64,000 nucleotides of DNA from Spirillospora albida (GCF_000718255.1 NZ_JOFJ01000006.1:1-64000), one strand, 5' to 3'. Positions 46,522-57,804 are shown, numbered from the stretch's first letter. Numbers and translations: made by a program. The notes: a model not told the origin generated them from the sequence alone.

Positions 46522-46941
46522 ATGAGCGAAGAGATCGAGCGGGGGGTCGGGCGCCGCGCGGTGCTGTGCGGCTGCGCCGGTGCGGCGGGCGCCGCGGTCC
46601 TCGCGGGCTGCGGCGCGGCCGGCGGGGCGACGGCGGCGCCCGCGGACATCAGGGGTCGCAGGCTGCTCCCCGCCGCCGAGGTGCCGGTCGGCGGCGGCAG
46701 GCTCGTCGACGAGGCGAAGGTCGTGGTGACGCAGCCGTCCGCGGGCGTCTTCAAGGCGTTCAGCGCGGTGTGCCCGCACCAGGGCTGCATGACGTCGAAG
46801 GTGGCGGGCGGGAAGATCCACTGCCCGTGCCACGGCAGCGAGTTCGGCCTCGCCGACGGCGCGGTCGGCCGCGGCCCCGCGGCGGAGGGGCTCCGGGAGT
46901 ACCCCGTGCGGGTCGAGGGCGGCACGGTCGTCGGAATTTAG
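46522..46941 (+). CDS. Rieske 2Fe-2S lipoprotein, first copy
   Basis: 139 residues from the ATG at 46522 (ATG at 46513 also possible). Twin Arg and hydrophobic core with a lipobox (VLAGC), so probably exported by Tat and lipidated. Rieske cluster motifs CPHQGC and CPCHGSEF are complete, including the disulfide cysteines. The surrounding PSAGVFKAFSAV matches the stand-alone actinobacterial Rieske family. Redox partner unknown. It starts 46 bases after uvrA, and a paralogue follows. Confidence 0.9.
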   Translation: MSEEIERGVGRRAVLCGCAGAAGAAVLAGCGAAGGATAAPADIRGRRLLPAAEVPVGGGRLVDEAKVVVTQPSAGVFKAFSAVCPHQGCMTSKVAGGKIHCPCHGSEFGLADGAVGRGPAAEGLREYPVRVEGGTVVGI

Positions 46942-47016
46942 TTCGGAATTGAACCATCGCTGGGCGGGACGCGTGCTCCCAGGTGACGCGATCATCTGAT
47001 GAAGGGGCGGGAGACC

Positions 47017-47505
47017 ATGGCACAGCAGGACGGCACGGCGCCGGAGCAGGTCGCGCCGGACGCGGGGAACACGCGCAGGGGCGTCCTGATCGGCGCCGGG
47101 CTGGCCGGCGCCGGGATGCTCGCCGCGGCGTGCGGCGGCGGATCCGACGAGCCCGAGGGCGGTGACGCCGGGAACGGCGGCGCCACGGGTGACGCCGGGA
47201 ACCAGGGCGGGGGCGGCGGCACGGACCTCGGCGCCGCCGGCGCGATCCCGGTCGGCGGCGGGAAGCTGTTCAAGGACGAGAAGGTCGTCGTGACGCAGCC
47301 GGCGGCGGGCGAGTTCAAGGCGTTCTCGTCGGTCTGCACGCACCGGGGCTGCGACGTGAACGAGGTCGCCGGGGGCACGATCAACTGCAAGTGCCACGGA
47401 AGTAGGTTCAGCATCACCGACGGGTCGGTGGTGAACCCGCCCGCCGACCGGCCGCTGGACGCGCGGAAGGTCACGGTCGAGGGCGGGAAGATCAAGCTCG
47501 CCTGA
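47017..47505 (+). CDS. Rieske 2Fe-2S lipoprotein, second copy
   Basis: 162 residues from the ATG at 47017 (46999 also possible). Twin-arginine TRRGVL, lipobox LAAAC, then a Gly/Asp/Asn-rich tether of ~40 residues and the Rieske domain with CTHRGC and CKCHGSRF. Domain sequence closely parallels the first copy (PVGGGKLFKDEKVVVTQPAAGEFKAF), so this is a tandem duplication with a longer tether. Thr replaces Pro in the first cluster motif. The 3' end overlaps the convergent channel gene by 14 bases. Confidence 0.9.
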   Translation: MAQQDGTAPEQVAPDAGNTRRGVLIGAGLAGAGMLAAACGGGSDEPEGGDAGNGGATGDAGNQGGGGGTDLGAAGAIPVGGGKLFKDEKVVVTQPAAGEFKAFSSVCTHRGCDVNEVAGGTINCKCHGSRFSITDGSVVNPPADRPLDARKVTVEGGKIKLA

Positions 47506-48619
47506 GCGACGCCGTCCGGACCGGGCCGTCCCGCGGGGGGACGGCCCGGTCCGCGGCGGCCTCCTCCGCGGGCCCGTCCGGGGCGGGCTCCGTCCCGGGA
47601 TCGGCGACGCGGAAGCGGGGGAGGGCGTCCGGGTAGTGGTCCCGAATGTGGGCGATCAGGTGCTCCCGGGCGTCGCAGCGCAGGTCCCACGCGCTCGCGG
47701 AGTCGGCGGCGCTCATCAGCGCGCGGAGCGTGACGAGGCCGTTCGGCTGGACGTCGACCGCCTGCAGGATCCATTCCCGGCGGTCCCACAGCGGATGGTC
47801 CTTCAGCATGGCGTGCAGTTCCACGCGGAGCTCCTCGATCGGCACCGTCCAGTCCACGTGCAGCTCCACGGACCCGATGACGCGGCTGGTGTGCCGCGTC
47901 CAGTTCTCGAACGGCTGCTCGGTGAAGTAGGAGACGGGCAGGATCAGCCGCCGGTCGTCCCAGAGGTGGACCACCACGTAGGAGAGCGTCAGCTCCTCCA
48001 CGCGCCCCCACTGCCCCTGCACGACCACGACGTCGTCGAGCCGCAGCGCGTCGCTGAACGCGAGCTGGAGTCCCGCCAGGAGGTTCCCGAGGGTGGGCTT
48101 GGCCGCGATGCCGACGACCAGCCCCGCGACGCCCGCCGACGCCAGCACCCCCGCCCCCACGGCGCGCACGCCGGGGAAGGTGAACAGCGCCGCCCCGACC
48201 GCGAGGACGACGATGACCATGGCGGCGATGCGGCGCAGCAGCAGCATCTGGGTCCGGGCCCGGCGCGCCCGCCGGTTCCGCTCGCCCTCGATCCGCATCA
48301 GCCGGGCCAGCGGCGGATCGGTGAGCGCGTAGATGATCCGCACCACGAGCCAGGTCGCGACCCCGATCGCCGCGATCTTCATGAGATGCCGGACGGCGTC
48401 GTCCACCCCGTCGGGCAGGTACCGGTACGGCATCGCGGCATTGGCGCTGACCACCAGCGCGAACCCGGTGGCGGGCGAGGTGACGCGGCGGGCGACCCTG
48501 GCCGCCTCGGGCCAGCGGGCCGAGAGCCGGCCGGCCAGCAGCCGGCGCACCCCCTCGACGGCGATGACGGACGTGGCGGCCACGGCCGCCAGGACGATCC
48601 AGGCCCAGAGCGCTGACAC
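47492..48619 (-). CDS. MscS-family mechanosensitive channel
   Basis: 375 residues, GTG start. Four hydrophobic helices, with the pore-lining Ala/Gly helix VGAGVLASAGVAGLVVGIAAKPTLGNLLAG and the following beta domain (DDVVVVQGQWGRVEELTLSYVVV) typical of MscS. The C-terminal tail is Pro/Asp/Glu-rich. It should open under membrane tension to release solutes. It is transcribed toward the Rieske genes and away from uvrC, which shares its upstream region. Confidence 0.92.
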   Translation of the reverse strand: MSALWAWIVLAAVAATSVIAVEGVRRLLAGRLSARWPEAARVARRVTSPATGFALVVSANAAMPYRYLPDGVDDAVRHLMKIAAIGVATWLVVRIIYALTDPPLARLMRIEGERNRRARRARTQMLLLRRIAAMVIVVLAVGAALFTFPGVRAVGAGVLASAGVAGLVVGIAAKPTLGNLLAGLQLAFSDALRLDDVVVVQGQWGRVEELTLSYVVVHLWDDRRLILPVSYFTEQPFENWTRHTSRVIGSVELHVDWTVPIEELRVELHAMLKDHPLWDRREWILQAVDVQPNGLVTLRALMSAADSASAWDLRCDAREHLIAHIRDHYPDALPRFRVADPGTEPAPDGPAEEAAADRAVPPRDGPVRTASLRRA

Positions 48620-48775
48620 GTCCGGTACGACCTCCTTCGAGCGTGCGGCGGAGCGGTTCCGGGCATCCCTTTCCGATCTTCGGCGGGCTATACGCCGTTT
48701 GCGGAGAGATGTCCGTCACCCGTGCCGGGACGCGCGGGAGCGCGGCCTGTCGGTGGCGCGCATTAGGCTTCCGTT

Positions 48776-50743
48776 GTGGCAGATCCGGCGACCTACCGAC
48801 CCGCACCGGGGTCCGTTCCCGAGTCACCCGGTGTGTACCGCTTCCGCGACGAGCACGGCCGGGTCATCTACGTGGGCAAGGCCAAGAGCCTGCGGTCGCG
48901 GCTGAACTCGTACTTCGCGGACTTCTCCACGCTGCATCCGCGCACGCAGACCATGGTGTCGACGGCCGCCCGGGTCGACTGGACGGTCGTCGGGACCGAG
49001 GTGGAGGCGCTCCAGCTCGAATACTCCTGGATCAAGGAGTTCGACCCCCGGTTCAACGTGCGCTACCGCGACGACAAGTCGTATCCCTACCTCGCGGTCA
49101 CCCTGAACGAGGAGTTCCCTAGGGTGATGGTGATGCGCGGGGCGAAGCGCAGGGGCGTCCGCTACTTCGGGCCGTACTCGCACGCGTGGGCGATCCGCGA
49201 GACGGTCGACCAGCTGCTGCGCGTGTTCCCCGTCCGGACGTGCAGCGCCGGGGTGTTCAAGCGCCAGAACCGGCTCGACCGGCCCTGCCTGCTCGGCTAC
49301 ATCGGCAAGTGCTCCGCCCCCTGCGTCGCCCGCGTCTCGCCCGAGGAGCACCGCCTCCTCGCCGACGACTTCTGCGACTTCATGGCGGGGAACACGTCCC
49401 GGTTCATCAGGCGCCTCGAGGGCGACATGCGGGAGGCGGCCGCCGCGCAGGAGTACGAGCGCGCCGCGCGGCTCCGCGACGACGTCCGCGCCCTGGAGCG
49501 GGCGCTGGAGAAGCAGGCCGTCGTCCTGCCCGACTCCACCGACTGCGACATGGTCGCCTTCGCCGAGGACGAGCTGGAGGCGGCCGTCCAGGTGTTCTAC
49601 GTGCGCGGCGGCCGGATCCGGGGGCAGCGCGGCTGGGTGGTCGACAAGGTCGAGGACGTCTCGACCGCCGACCTCGTCGAGGACTTCCTGCTCCAGATCT
49701 ACGGCGAGGGCGAGTCGGTGCCGCGCGAGGTGCTCGTCCCGGCCCTGCCGCCCGACGAGGCCGCCATGACGGAGCTGCTCGCGGAGCGGCGCGCCGGCCC
49801 GGTGCGGCTCCGGGTGCCGCGGCGGGGCGACAAGAAGGCGCTGCTGGAGACCGTCGCCCGCAACGCGCACGAGGCGCTGAAGCAGCACAAGACGCGCCGC
49901 GCGTCCGACCTCACGACCCGCAGCCGGGCGCTCCATGAGATCCAGGACGCCCTCGAGCTCGACGACGCGCCGCTGCGCATCGAGTGCTACGACGTGTCGA
50001 ACCTGCAGGGCACGAACGTGGTCGCCTCGATGGTCGTGTTCGAGGACGGCCTGGCCCGCAAGAGCGAGTACCGCCGGTTCACGATCAAGGGGGTGGAGGG
50101 GCAGGACGACGTCCGGTCCGTCCACGAGGTGATCTCCCGCAGGTTCCGCCGCTACCTCGCCGAGAGCGAGAAGATGGGCGAGCTCGACGCGCTCGGCGAC
50201 ACGGAGAGCGCGGAGGGCGACGAGGGCGCCCACCAGCCGATCGACCCGGAGACCGGGAAGCCGCGCAGGTTCGCCTACCCCCCGAACCTGGTGCTGGTCG
50301 ACGGAGGCCCCCCGCAGGTCGCGGCGGCGCAGCGGGCGCTTGACGAGCTCGGCGTCGACGACATCGCCGTGTGCGGGATCGCGAAGCGGCTGGAGGAGCT
50401 CTGGCTCCCCGGCGAGGACGATCCGGTCATCCTGCCGCGCAACAGCGAGGGCATGTTCCTCGTCCAGCGGGTCCGGGACGAGGCGCACCGGTTCGCGATC
50501 GCCTTCCACCGGCAGCGGCGGTCGAAGGCCATGACGGTCAGCGAGCTCGATACCGTGCCGGGGCTGGGCCCGGCGCGGCGGGCGGCGCTGCTGAAGCACT
50601 TCGGTTCGGTGAAGCGGCTCAAGGAGGCGACGCCGGAGCAGGTCGCCGAGGTGCCGGGCATCGGGCTGCGCAGCGCCGGGGCCATCCTCGCGGCGCTGCA
50701 CGGAACGGGACGCGCAGGGGACGACAGGGGGGAGCGGGCATGA
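48776..50743 (+). CDS. uvrC: excinuclease ABC subunit C
   Basis: 655 residues. GIY-YIG nuclease (PGVYRFRDEHGRVIYVGKAK) at ~20-100, UVR domain that binds UvrB (QEYERAARLRDDVRALERAL), RNase H-like 5'-nuclease (ECYDVSNLQGTNVVASMVVF) and C-terminal helix-hairpin-helix pair (VPGLGPARRAALLKHFGS). It cuts on both sides of a lesion. GTG start; a TAGGCT -10 candidate at 48765-48770 puts transcription start at or next to the start codon, so the message may be leaderless. Overlaps rapZ by four bases. Confidence 0.97.
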   Translation: MADPATYRPAPGSVPESPGVYRFRDEHGRVIYVGKAKSLRSRLNSYFADFSTLHPRTQTMVSTAARVDWTVVGTEVEALQLEYSWIKEFDPRFNVRYRDDKSYPYLAVTLNEEFPRVMVMRGAKRRGVRYFGPYSHAWAIRETVDQLLRVFPVRTCSAGVFKRQNRLDRPCLLGYIGKCSAPCVARVSPEEHRLLADDFCDFMAGNTSRFIRRLEGDMREAAAAQEYERAARLRDDVRALERALEKQAVVLPDSTDCDMVAFAEDELEAAVQVFYVRGGRIRGQRGWVVDKVEDVSTADLVEDFLLQIYGEGESVPREVLVPALPPDEAAMTELLAERRAGPVRLRVPRRGDKKALLETVARNAHEALKQHKTRRASDLTTRSRALHEIQDALELDDAPLRIECYDVSNLQGTNVVASMVVFEDGLARKSEYRRFTIKGVEGQDDVRSVHEVISRRFRRYLAESEKMGELDALGDTESAEGDEGAHQPIDPETGKPRRFAYPPNLVLVDGGPPQVAAAQRALDELGVDDIAVCGIAKRLEELWLPGEDDPVILPRNSEGMFLVQRVRDEAHRFAIAFHRQRRSKAMTVSELDTVPGLGPARRAALLKHFGSVKRLKEATPEQVAEVPGIGLRSAGAILAALHGTGRAGDDRGERA

Positions 50744-51618
50744 CGACCGAGACGAAGATCCCGGACATCGTCATCATCACCGGAATGTCGGGGGCGGGCC
50801 GGAGCACGGCGGCGAAGTCGCTGGAGGACCTCGACTGGTTCGTCGTCGACAACCTCCCGCCAGGGCTGCTCGCCACGATGGCCGACCTCGGCGGACGGGT
50901 GAAGGACGCGGTGCCCCGCATCGCGGTGGTCGTGGACGTGCGGAGCCGCGCGTTCACCGAGGACCTGCACTCCTCGATCGCGGAGCTGGAGGCGCGGGGC
51001 GTCCACCCCCGGGTGGTCTTCCTGGAGGCGGGCGACGCCGATCTGGTGCGCCGGTTCGAGAGCGTCCGGCGCCCGCACCCGCTGCAGGACGACGGGCGCC
51101 TCGTCGACGGCATCGCCCGGGAGCGCGAGCTCGTCCGGGAGGTCCGCGCGGAGGCCGACCTGGTGATCGACACCAGCGGGCTGAACGTGCACGAGCTGCG
51201 CAACAAGATCATCGGGTTCTTCGGCACCGACACGGGCGAGTCGAGCCTGCGCGCGACCGTCGTGTCCTTCGGCTACAAGTACGGCCTGCCGGTGGACGCC
51301 GACCTCGTCGTCGACTGCCGGTTCCTGCCGAACCCGCACTGGGTGCCGGAGCTGCGGCCGAAGACCGGCCGGGACGCCGCCGTCCGCGACTACGTGCTCG
51401 GGCAGCGCGGCGCCAAGGAGTTCCTGGACGCCTACGCCGAGGTCCTGCGGCTGCTCACGGACGGTTACGAGCGCGAGGGCAAGCACTACGTGACGCTCGC
51501 CGTGGGCTGCACGGGCGGGAAACACCGTAGTGTGGCCATGGCGGAACAGATCGCCGCCCGGCTGCGGGACGAGGGCCTCGACGTGCGGGTCGCCCATCGC
51601 GACCTCGGCCGCGAGTGA
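50740..51618 (+). CDS. rapZ: RapZ family nucleotide-binding protein
   Basis: 292 residues. P-loop GMSGAGRS at 15-22 (Arg in the usual Lys position, as in other actinobacterial members), FVVDNLPPGL, and the C-terminal FGYKYGLPVDADLVVDCRFL and CTGGKHRSVAMAE blocks that bind RNA or nucleotide-sugar in enterobacterial RapZ. In actinomycetes it sits in the uvrC-rapZ-yvcK-whiA unit and its role is less clear. ATG start overlapping uvrC. Confidence 0.95.
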   Translation: MTTETKIPDIVIITGMSGAGRSTAAKSLEDLDWFVVDNLPPGLLATMADLGGRVKDAVPRIAVVVDVRSRAFTEDLHSSIAELEARGVHPRVVFLEAGDADLVRRFESVRRPHPLQDDGRLVDGIARERELVREVRAEADLVIDTSGLNVHELRNKIIGFFGTDTGESSLRATVVSFGYKYGLPVDADLVVDCRFLPNPHWVPELRPKTGRDAAVRDYVLGQRGAKEFLDAYAEVLRLLTDGYEREGKHYVTLAVGCTGGKHRSVAMAEQIAARLRDEGLDVRVAHRDLGRE

Positions 51619-51663
51619 GGCCCGGCGCCCGGCCGGGTCCGGGACAGGGAGAGTAGCGGCGCG

Positions 51664-52647
51664 GTGAAGCAGAGCGGCCCGAAGGTCGTCGCGCTCGGCG
51701 GCGGTCACGGCCTGTACGCCTCGCTGTCGGCGCTGCGCCGCGTCACCGACCGGCTGACGGCGGTCGTCACGGTCGCCGACGACGGCGGCTCCAGCGGCCG
51801 GCTGCGGCGCGAGCTGGGCGTGCTGCCCCCCGGCGACCTGCGGATGGCGCTCGCCGCGCTGTGCGGCGACGACGAGTGGGGCCGGACGTGGCGGGACGTC
51901 GTCCAGCACCGGTTCCGCAGCGGCGGCGACCTGCACGACCACGCGGTCGGCAACCTGCTGATCGTCGCCCTCTGGGAGCTGCTCGGCGACACCGCCCCCG
52001 GCGCCGGACCGGCGGGCGCCTCCGCCACGGTCGCGGGCCTCGACTGGGTGGGGCGGCTGCTCGGCGCGCACGGACGGGTCCTGCCGATGGCGGCGGTCCC
52101 GCTCGACATCGTCGCGGACGTGCGGGGCGCCGACCCGGCCCGGCCCGGTGCCGTCGGCCAGGTGCGGGGGCAGGTCGAGTGCGCGAAGACGCCCGGCGCG
52201 GTGCTCGGCATCTCGCTGGTGCCGGCCGACCCGCCGGCGTGCCCGGAGACGCTCGCCGCCGTCGAGGACGCCGACTGGCTCGTGTTCGGCCCCGGATCGT
52301 GGTTCACGAGCGTCCTGCCGCACCTGAAGGTCCCGGCGCTGGCGCGCGCGCTCACCGCGGCCCGCGGCCGGCGCGTCGTCGCGCTGAACCTGGCGCCGCA
52401 GCCGGGCGAGACCGACGACTTCTCCCCGCAGCGGCATCTGGAGGTCCTGCGCGCGCACGCCCCCGGCCTGCGGGTGGACGTCGTCCTCGCCGACCGCGGC
52501 GTGGTGGACGACCCTGACGCGCTCGACAAGGCCGTCCAGGATCTCGGGGGCCGGCTGGTGCTCGCCGACGTCGCCGCCGACGACGGCTCACCGCGCCATG
52601 AGCCCGCCCGCCTCGCCCAAGCCTTCGTACAGATATTCGGCGAGTGA
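51664..52647 (+). CDS. yvcK: YvcK/CofD-like protein (gluconeogenesis factor family)
   Basis: 327 residues, GTG start after AGGGAGAGTAGCGGC. Family blocks VVALGGGHGLYASLSALR, VADDGGSSGRLRRELGVLPPGDLR, HAVGNLLIVAL and FGPGSWFTSVLPHL are all present; they form a nucleotide-sugar/phosphotransferase-like pocket. YvcK proteins bind UDP-sugars and link carbon status with cell-wall synthesis; in M. tuberculosis the homologue CuvA supports wall growth. Between rapZ and whiA as usual. Confidence 0.93.
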   Translation: MKQSGPKVVALGGGHGLYASLSALRRVTDRLTAVVTVADDGGSSGRLRRELGVLPPGDLRMALAALCGDDEWGRTWRDVVQHRFRSGGDLHDHAVGNLLIVALWELLGDTAPGAGPAGASATVAGLDWVGRLLGAHGRVLPMAAVPLDIVADVRGADPARPGAVGQVRGQVECAKTPGAVLGISLVPADPPACPETLAAVEDADWLVFGPGSWFTSVLPHLKVPALARALTAARGRRVVALNLAPQPGETDDFSPQRHLEVLRAHAPGLRVDVVLADRGVVDDPDALDKAVQDLGGRLVLADVAADDGSPRHEPARLAQAFVQIFGE

Positions 52648-52720
52648 ACCCCGGCGGGGCCGCCGTCGGCAAGACTGGGGCGGCCAGACTGCAGGGGACC
52701 GAGAGGGGGAGGGTTCATCC

Positions 52721-53701
52721 ATGGCGATGACCGGTGTGGTGAAGGACGAGCTGAGCCGGCTGACGGTGCTGAAGCCGTGCTGCCGGAAGGCGGAGGTCTC
52801 GACGCTGCTGCGGTTCGCGGGGGGCCTGCATCTGGTCGGCGGCCGCATCGTGATCGAGGCGGAGATCGACACCGGGGCGGCGGCACGCCGGCTGATCAAG
52901 GACATCGCCGAGGTGTTCGGGCACACCTCCGAGGTCGTGGTGCTCGCGCCGAGCGGTCTGCGCAAGGGCAACCGGTACGTGGTGCGGGTGTTCCGCGAGG
53001 GCGAGTCCCTCGCGCGCCAGACGGGCCTGATCGACAACAACGGGCGGCCCGTCCGCGGCCTTCCCCGGCACGTGGTCGCGGGCGCGGCGTGCGACGCGGA
53101 GTCGGCGTGGCGGGGCGCGTTCCTCGCGCACGGCTCCCTGACGGAGCCCGGCCGGTCGATGTCGCTGGAGGTGACGTGCCCCGGCCCTGAGGCCGCCCTC
53201 GCCCTCGTCGGCGCCGCCCGCCGGCTGAAGATCCACGCGAAGACGCGGGAGGTGCGGGGCGTCGACCGCGTCGTGGTCCGGGACGGCGACGCGATCAGCG
53301 CGCTGCTGACCCGGCTCGGCGCGCACGACAGCGTCCTCGCCTGGGAGGAGCGGCGGATGCGCCGCGAGGTCCGGGCGACCGCGAACCGGCTCGCGAACTT
53401 CGACGACGCCAACCTGCGCCGGTCGGCCCGCGCGGCGGTCGCGGCAGGCGCCCGCGTCGCGCGCGCGCTGGAGATCCTCGGCGACGACGCGCCCGAGCAC
53501 CTCGTGAACGCGGGCCGGCTGCGGCTGGAGCACAAGCAGGCGTCGCTGGAGGAGCTCGGCCAGCTCGCCGACCCGCCGCTCACCAAGGACGCCATCGCGG
53601 GCCGCATCCGCCGCCTCCTCGCGATGGCCGACAAGCGCGCCCTCGACCAGGGCGTCCCCGGCACGGAGGCGAACCTCACCGCCGACATGCTGGCGCCCTG
53701 A
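52721..53701 (+). CDS. whiA: WhiA, sporulation/cell-division regulator
   Basis: 326 residues. N-terminal LAGLIDADG-homing-endonuclease-like fold without catalytic acids (CCRKAEVSTLLRFAGGLHL, RGAFLAHGSL) and C-terminal helix-turn-helix (RLEHKQASLEELGQLADPPLTKDAIAGRIRRL, abbreviated here by its ends). With WhiB it controls sporulation septation and ftsZ in Streptomyces. Last gene of the uvrC-rapZ-yvcK-whiA run; a hairpin follows at 53728-53750. Confidence 0.95.
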   Translation: MAMTGVVKDELSRLTVLKPCCRKAEVSTLLRFAGGLHLVGGRIVIEAEIDTGAAARRLIKDIAEVFGHTSEVVVLAPSGLRKGNRYVVRVFREGESLARQTGLIDNNGRPVRGLPRHVVAGAACDAESAWRGAFLAHGSLTEPGRSMSLEVTCPGPEAALALVGAARRLKIHAKTREVRGVDRVVVRDGDAISALLTRLGAHDSVLAWEERRMRREVRATANRLANFDDANLRRSARAAVAAGARVARALEILGDDAPEHLVNAGRLRLEHKQASLEELGQLADPPLTKDAIAGRIRRLLAMADKRALDQGVPGTEANLTADMLAP

Positions 53702-53727
53702 GCGGCGCCGCCGGTGTCCGGGCCGGC

Positions 53728-53750
53728 GAACGCGCGCCACCCGCGCGTTC
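53728..53750 (+). terminator. hairpin after whiA
   Basis: GAACGCGCG (53728-53736) pairs with CGCGCGTTC (53742-53750) around a 5-base loop, 27 bases after the whiA stop and ahead of the gap promoter region. Likely ends the uvrC-whiA transcript. Confidence 0.65.
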
Positions 53751-53877
53751 CACACGACCGGTGTGGGGTATCCGGGACGGCATTGGATAGGGTCGGGCGA
53801 GGGGAGATCCCCGCAATGACGAGTAGTGAACGGCCCGGCTGACACCGGGTGAGACGACGCATGAGGAGAGCCGTTCC

Positions 53878-54882
<1,005 letters not shown>

Positions 54883-54956
54883 TCGCTCCCGGCCCCGCCG
54901 TGGTCGCGCGCCCGCGCGGCCACGGCGCGGCCGTCTCCGGAAGGACACCGCATCCG

Positions 54957-56144
<1,188 letters not shown>

Positions 56145-56147
56145 ACC

Positions 56148-56942
56148 ATGGCCGCCGCGACCCCCGCCCGGAAGCCGCTCATCGCCGGCAACTGGAAGAT
56201 GAACAAGAACCACCTGGACGCGATCCTGCTCGTCCAGAAGATGGCGTTCGCGCTCAAGGAGCCCGACCACGAGGCCGCCGACATTGTCGTCGTCCCGCCG
56301 TTCACCGACCTGCGCTCCGTGCAGACGGTGATCGAGGCCGACCGGTACGCGATCATGTACGGCGCGCAGGACGTGTCGGCGCACGCGTCCGGCGCCTACA
56401 CCGGCGAGATCGCCGCGTCGATGCTGGCCAAGCTCGGCTGCTCGCATGTCCTGGTCGGCCACTCCGAGCGGCGCGAGTACCACCACGAGGACGACGCGCT
56501 CGTCAACGCCAAGGCCAGGGCCGCGCTGGCCGAGGACGTCACCCCGATCGTGTGCGTGGGGGAGGGCCTCGAGGTCCGCAAGGCCGGACGGCACGTCGAG
56601 CACGTCCTCGCCCAGGTCGACGGATCCCTCGACAAGATCCCGGCCGACCAAGTGCGGCGCAGCGTGATCGCCTACGAGCCGGTCTGGGCGATCGGCACCG
56701 GCGAGGTCGCCACTCCGCAGGACGCGCAGGAGGTCTGCGGCGCGATCCGGACGCGGCTCGCCGAGCTGTACGACGGCGGCGTGGCCGACGCCGTGCGCAT
56801 CCTGTACGGCGGCTCGGTGAAGGGCGATAACATCGCGAAGCTGATGGCGCAGGACGATGTGGACGGAGCCCTGGTCGGCGGCGCCAGCCTCGACCCGGGG
56901 GAGTTCGTCAAGATCTGCCGGTACCGGGAGCTCCCGGCCTGA
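56148..56942 (+). CDS. tpiA: triosephosphate isomerase
   Basis: 264 residues. N-terminal GNWKMNKN with catalytic Lys, His105 in GHSERR, Glu177 in YEPVWAIGTG and the phosphate-binding LYGGSVKGDN. Interconverts dihydroxyacetone phosphate and glyceraldehyde 3-phosphate. Third gene of the triose operon. Its stop codon lies in a 10-base tandem repeat (56940-56959). Confidence 0.97.
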   Translation: MAAATPARKPLIAGNWKMNKNHLDAILLVQKMAFALKEPDHEAADIVVVPPFTDLRSVQTVIEADRYAIMYGAQDVSAHASGAYTGEIAASMLAKLGCSHVLVGHSERREYHHEDDALVNAKARAALAEDVTPIVCVGEGLEVRKAGRHVEHVLAQVDGSLDKIPADQVRRSVIAYEPVWAIGTGEVATPQDAQEVCGAIRTRLAELYDGGVADAVRILYGGSVKGDNIAKLMAQDDVDGALVGGASLDPGEFVKICRYRELPA

Positions 56943-57063
56943 TCAATTCTGATCAATTCGCCGTGTCATGGGGGTTCTTGCCGAACCAGCGAAGAGTTCG
57001 TCGTACCCTTCGTAGCTGACGGGCAAACCGTCCGGCTCGACCTCCGTCCCTGAACGACCCAAG

Positions 57064-57079
57064 CCCCGCGTCCGCGGGG
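57064..57079 (+). terminator. short hairpin between tpiA and secG
   Basis: CCCCGCG (57064-57070) and CGCGGGG (57073-57079) form a tight stem with a two-base nominal loop. It could end the gap-pgk-tpiA transcript, but lies only 24 bases before secG and may instead belong to the secG leader. The rest of 56943-57103 shows nothing more. Confidence 0.45.
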
Positions 57080-57103
57080 GTGGCCCAGAGAAGGCGCTGA
57101 ACT

Positions 57104-57346
57104 GTGATCCTCGCAACGTCCATCGTGCTCATCGTCGCGAGCCTGCTGATGGTGGTCCTCGTCCTGATGCACAAGGGCAAGGGCGGCGGACTGTCCGACA
57201 TGTTCGGCGGCGGCGTGTCGTCGTCGCTCGGCGGGTCGTCGGTGGTCGAGCGCAACCTCGACCGGCTCACCATCGGGGTCGGCGTCGTCTGGTTCGCCTC
57301 GATCGTCGTGCTCGGGCTGCTGTTCAAGGGCAAGGGCGTCGGCTGA
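57104..57346 (+). CDS. secG: preprotein translocase subunit SecG
   Basis: 80 residues, GTG start. Two membrane helices (IVLIVASLLMVVLVLMH and IGVGVVWFASIVVLGLLF) joined by the Gly-rich cytoplasmic loop KGKGGGLSDMFGGG, the SecG hallmark. It assists the SecYE channel. In actinobacteria it sits after tpiA as here. Confidence 0.95.
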   Translation: MILATSIVLIVASLLMVVLVLMHKGKGGGLSDMFGGGVSSSLGGSSVVERNLDRLTIGVGVVWFASIVVLGLLFKGKGVG

Positions 57347-57375
57347 ACCAGGCCGTCCAAACGTAGGAGCACCGC

Positions 57376-57405
57376 GCCGCCGCCGACCCCTCGGCCGGCG
57401 GTGGC
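57376..57405 (+). terminator. hairpin between secG and rbpA
   Basis: GCCGCCGCC (57376-57384) can pair with GGCGGTGGC (57397-57405) with one G-U pair and a 12-base loop, extended by further GC pairs. Either a terminator for secG or a structure in the rbpA leader, 25 bases before the rbpA GTG. Confidence 0.45.
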
Positions 57406-57429
57406 GGCACACTGAACGAGGAGTATTCC

Positions 57430-57804
57430 GTGGGTAGTGGCAACGCGATTCGGGGCAGCCGTGTCGGGGCCGGGCCGATGGGGGAGGCGGAGCGCGGCGA
57501 CGCGGCCCCCCGCGTCTGGGTGACCTTCTACTGCGCCAACCGGCACGAGACCCGGCCGAGCTTCGCCACCGACGTCTCCATCCCCGACACGTGGGACTGC
57601 CCGCGCTGCGGGTTCCCGGCCGGGCAGGACGCCGACAACCCTCCGGCCCCGCCGAAGACGGAGCCGTACAAGACGCACCTCGCGTACGTGAAGGAGCGCC
57701 GCAGCGACGCCGACGGCGAGGCGATCCTCGAGGAGGCCCTCGCCAAGCTCCGCGAGAAGCGCGCCGCCGTGAAGCGCGCCCTGGAGGCCGCGGGCAGAGC
57801 TTGA
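57430..57804 (+). CDS. rbpA: RNA polymerase-binding protein RbpA
   Basis: 124 residues, GTG start. N-terminal tail MGSGNAIRGSRVGAGPMGE, zinc-binding core with YCANRHE and CPRCGFPAG, then the basic linker (KTEPYKTHLAYVKERRS) and the sigma-interaction domain (AILEEALAKLREKR). RbpA binds RNA polymerase and group I/II sigma factors and stabilises the open promoter complex; it is found only in actinobacteria. Followed by a strong terminator. Confidence 0.97.
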   Translation: MGSGNAIRGSRVGAGPMGEAERGDAAPRVWVTFYCANRHETRPSFATDVSIPDTWDCPRCGFPAGQDADNPPAPPKTEPYKTHLAYVKERRSDADGEAILEEALAKLREKRAAVKRALEAAGRA

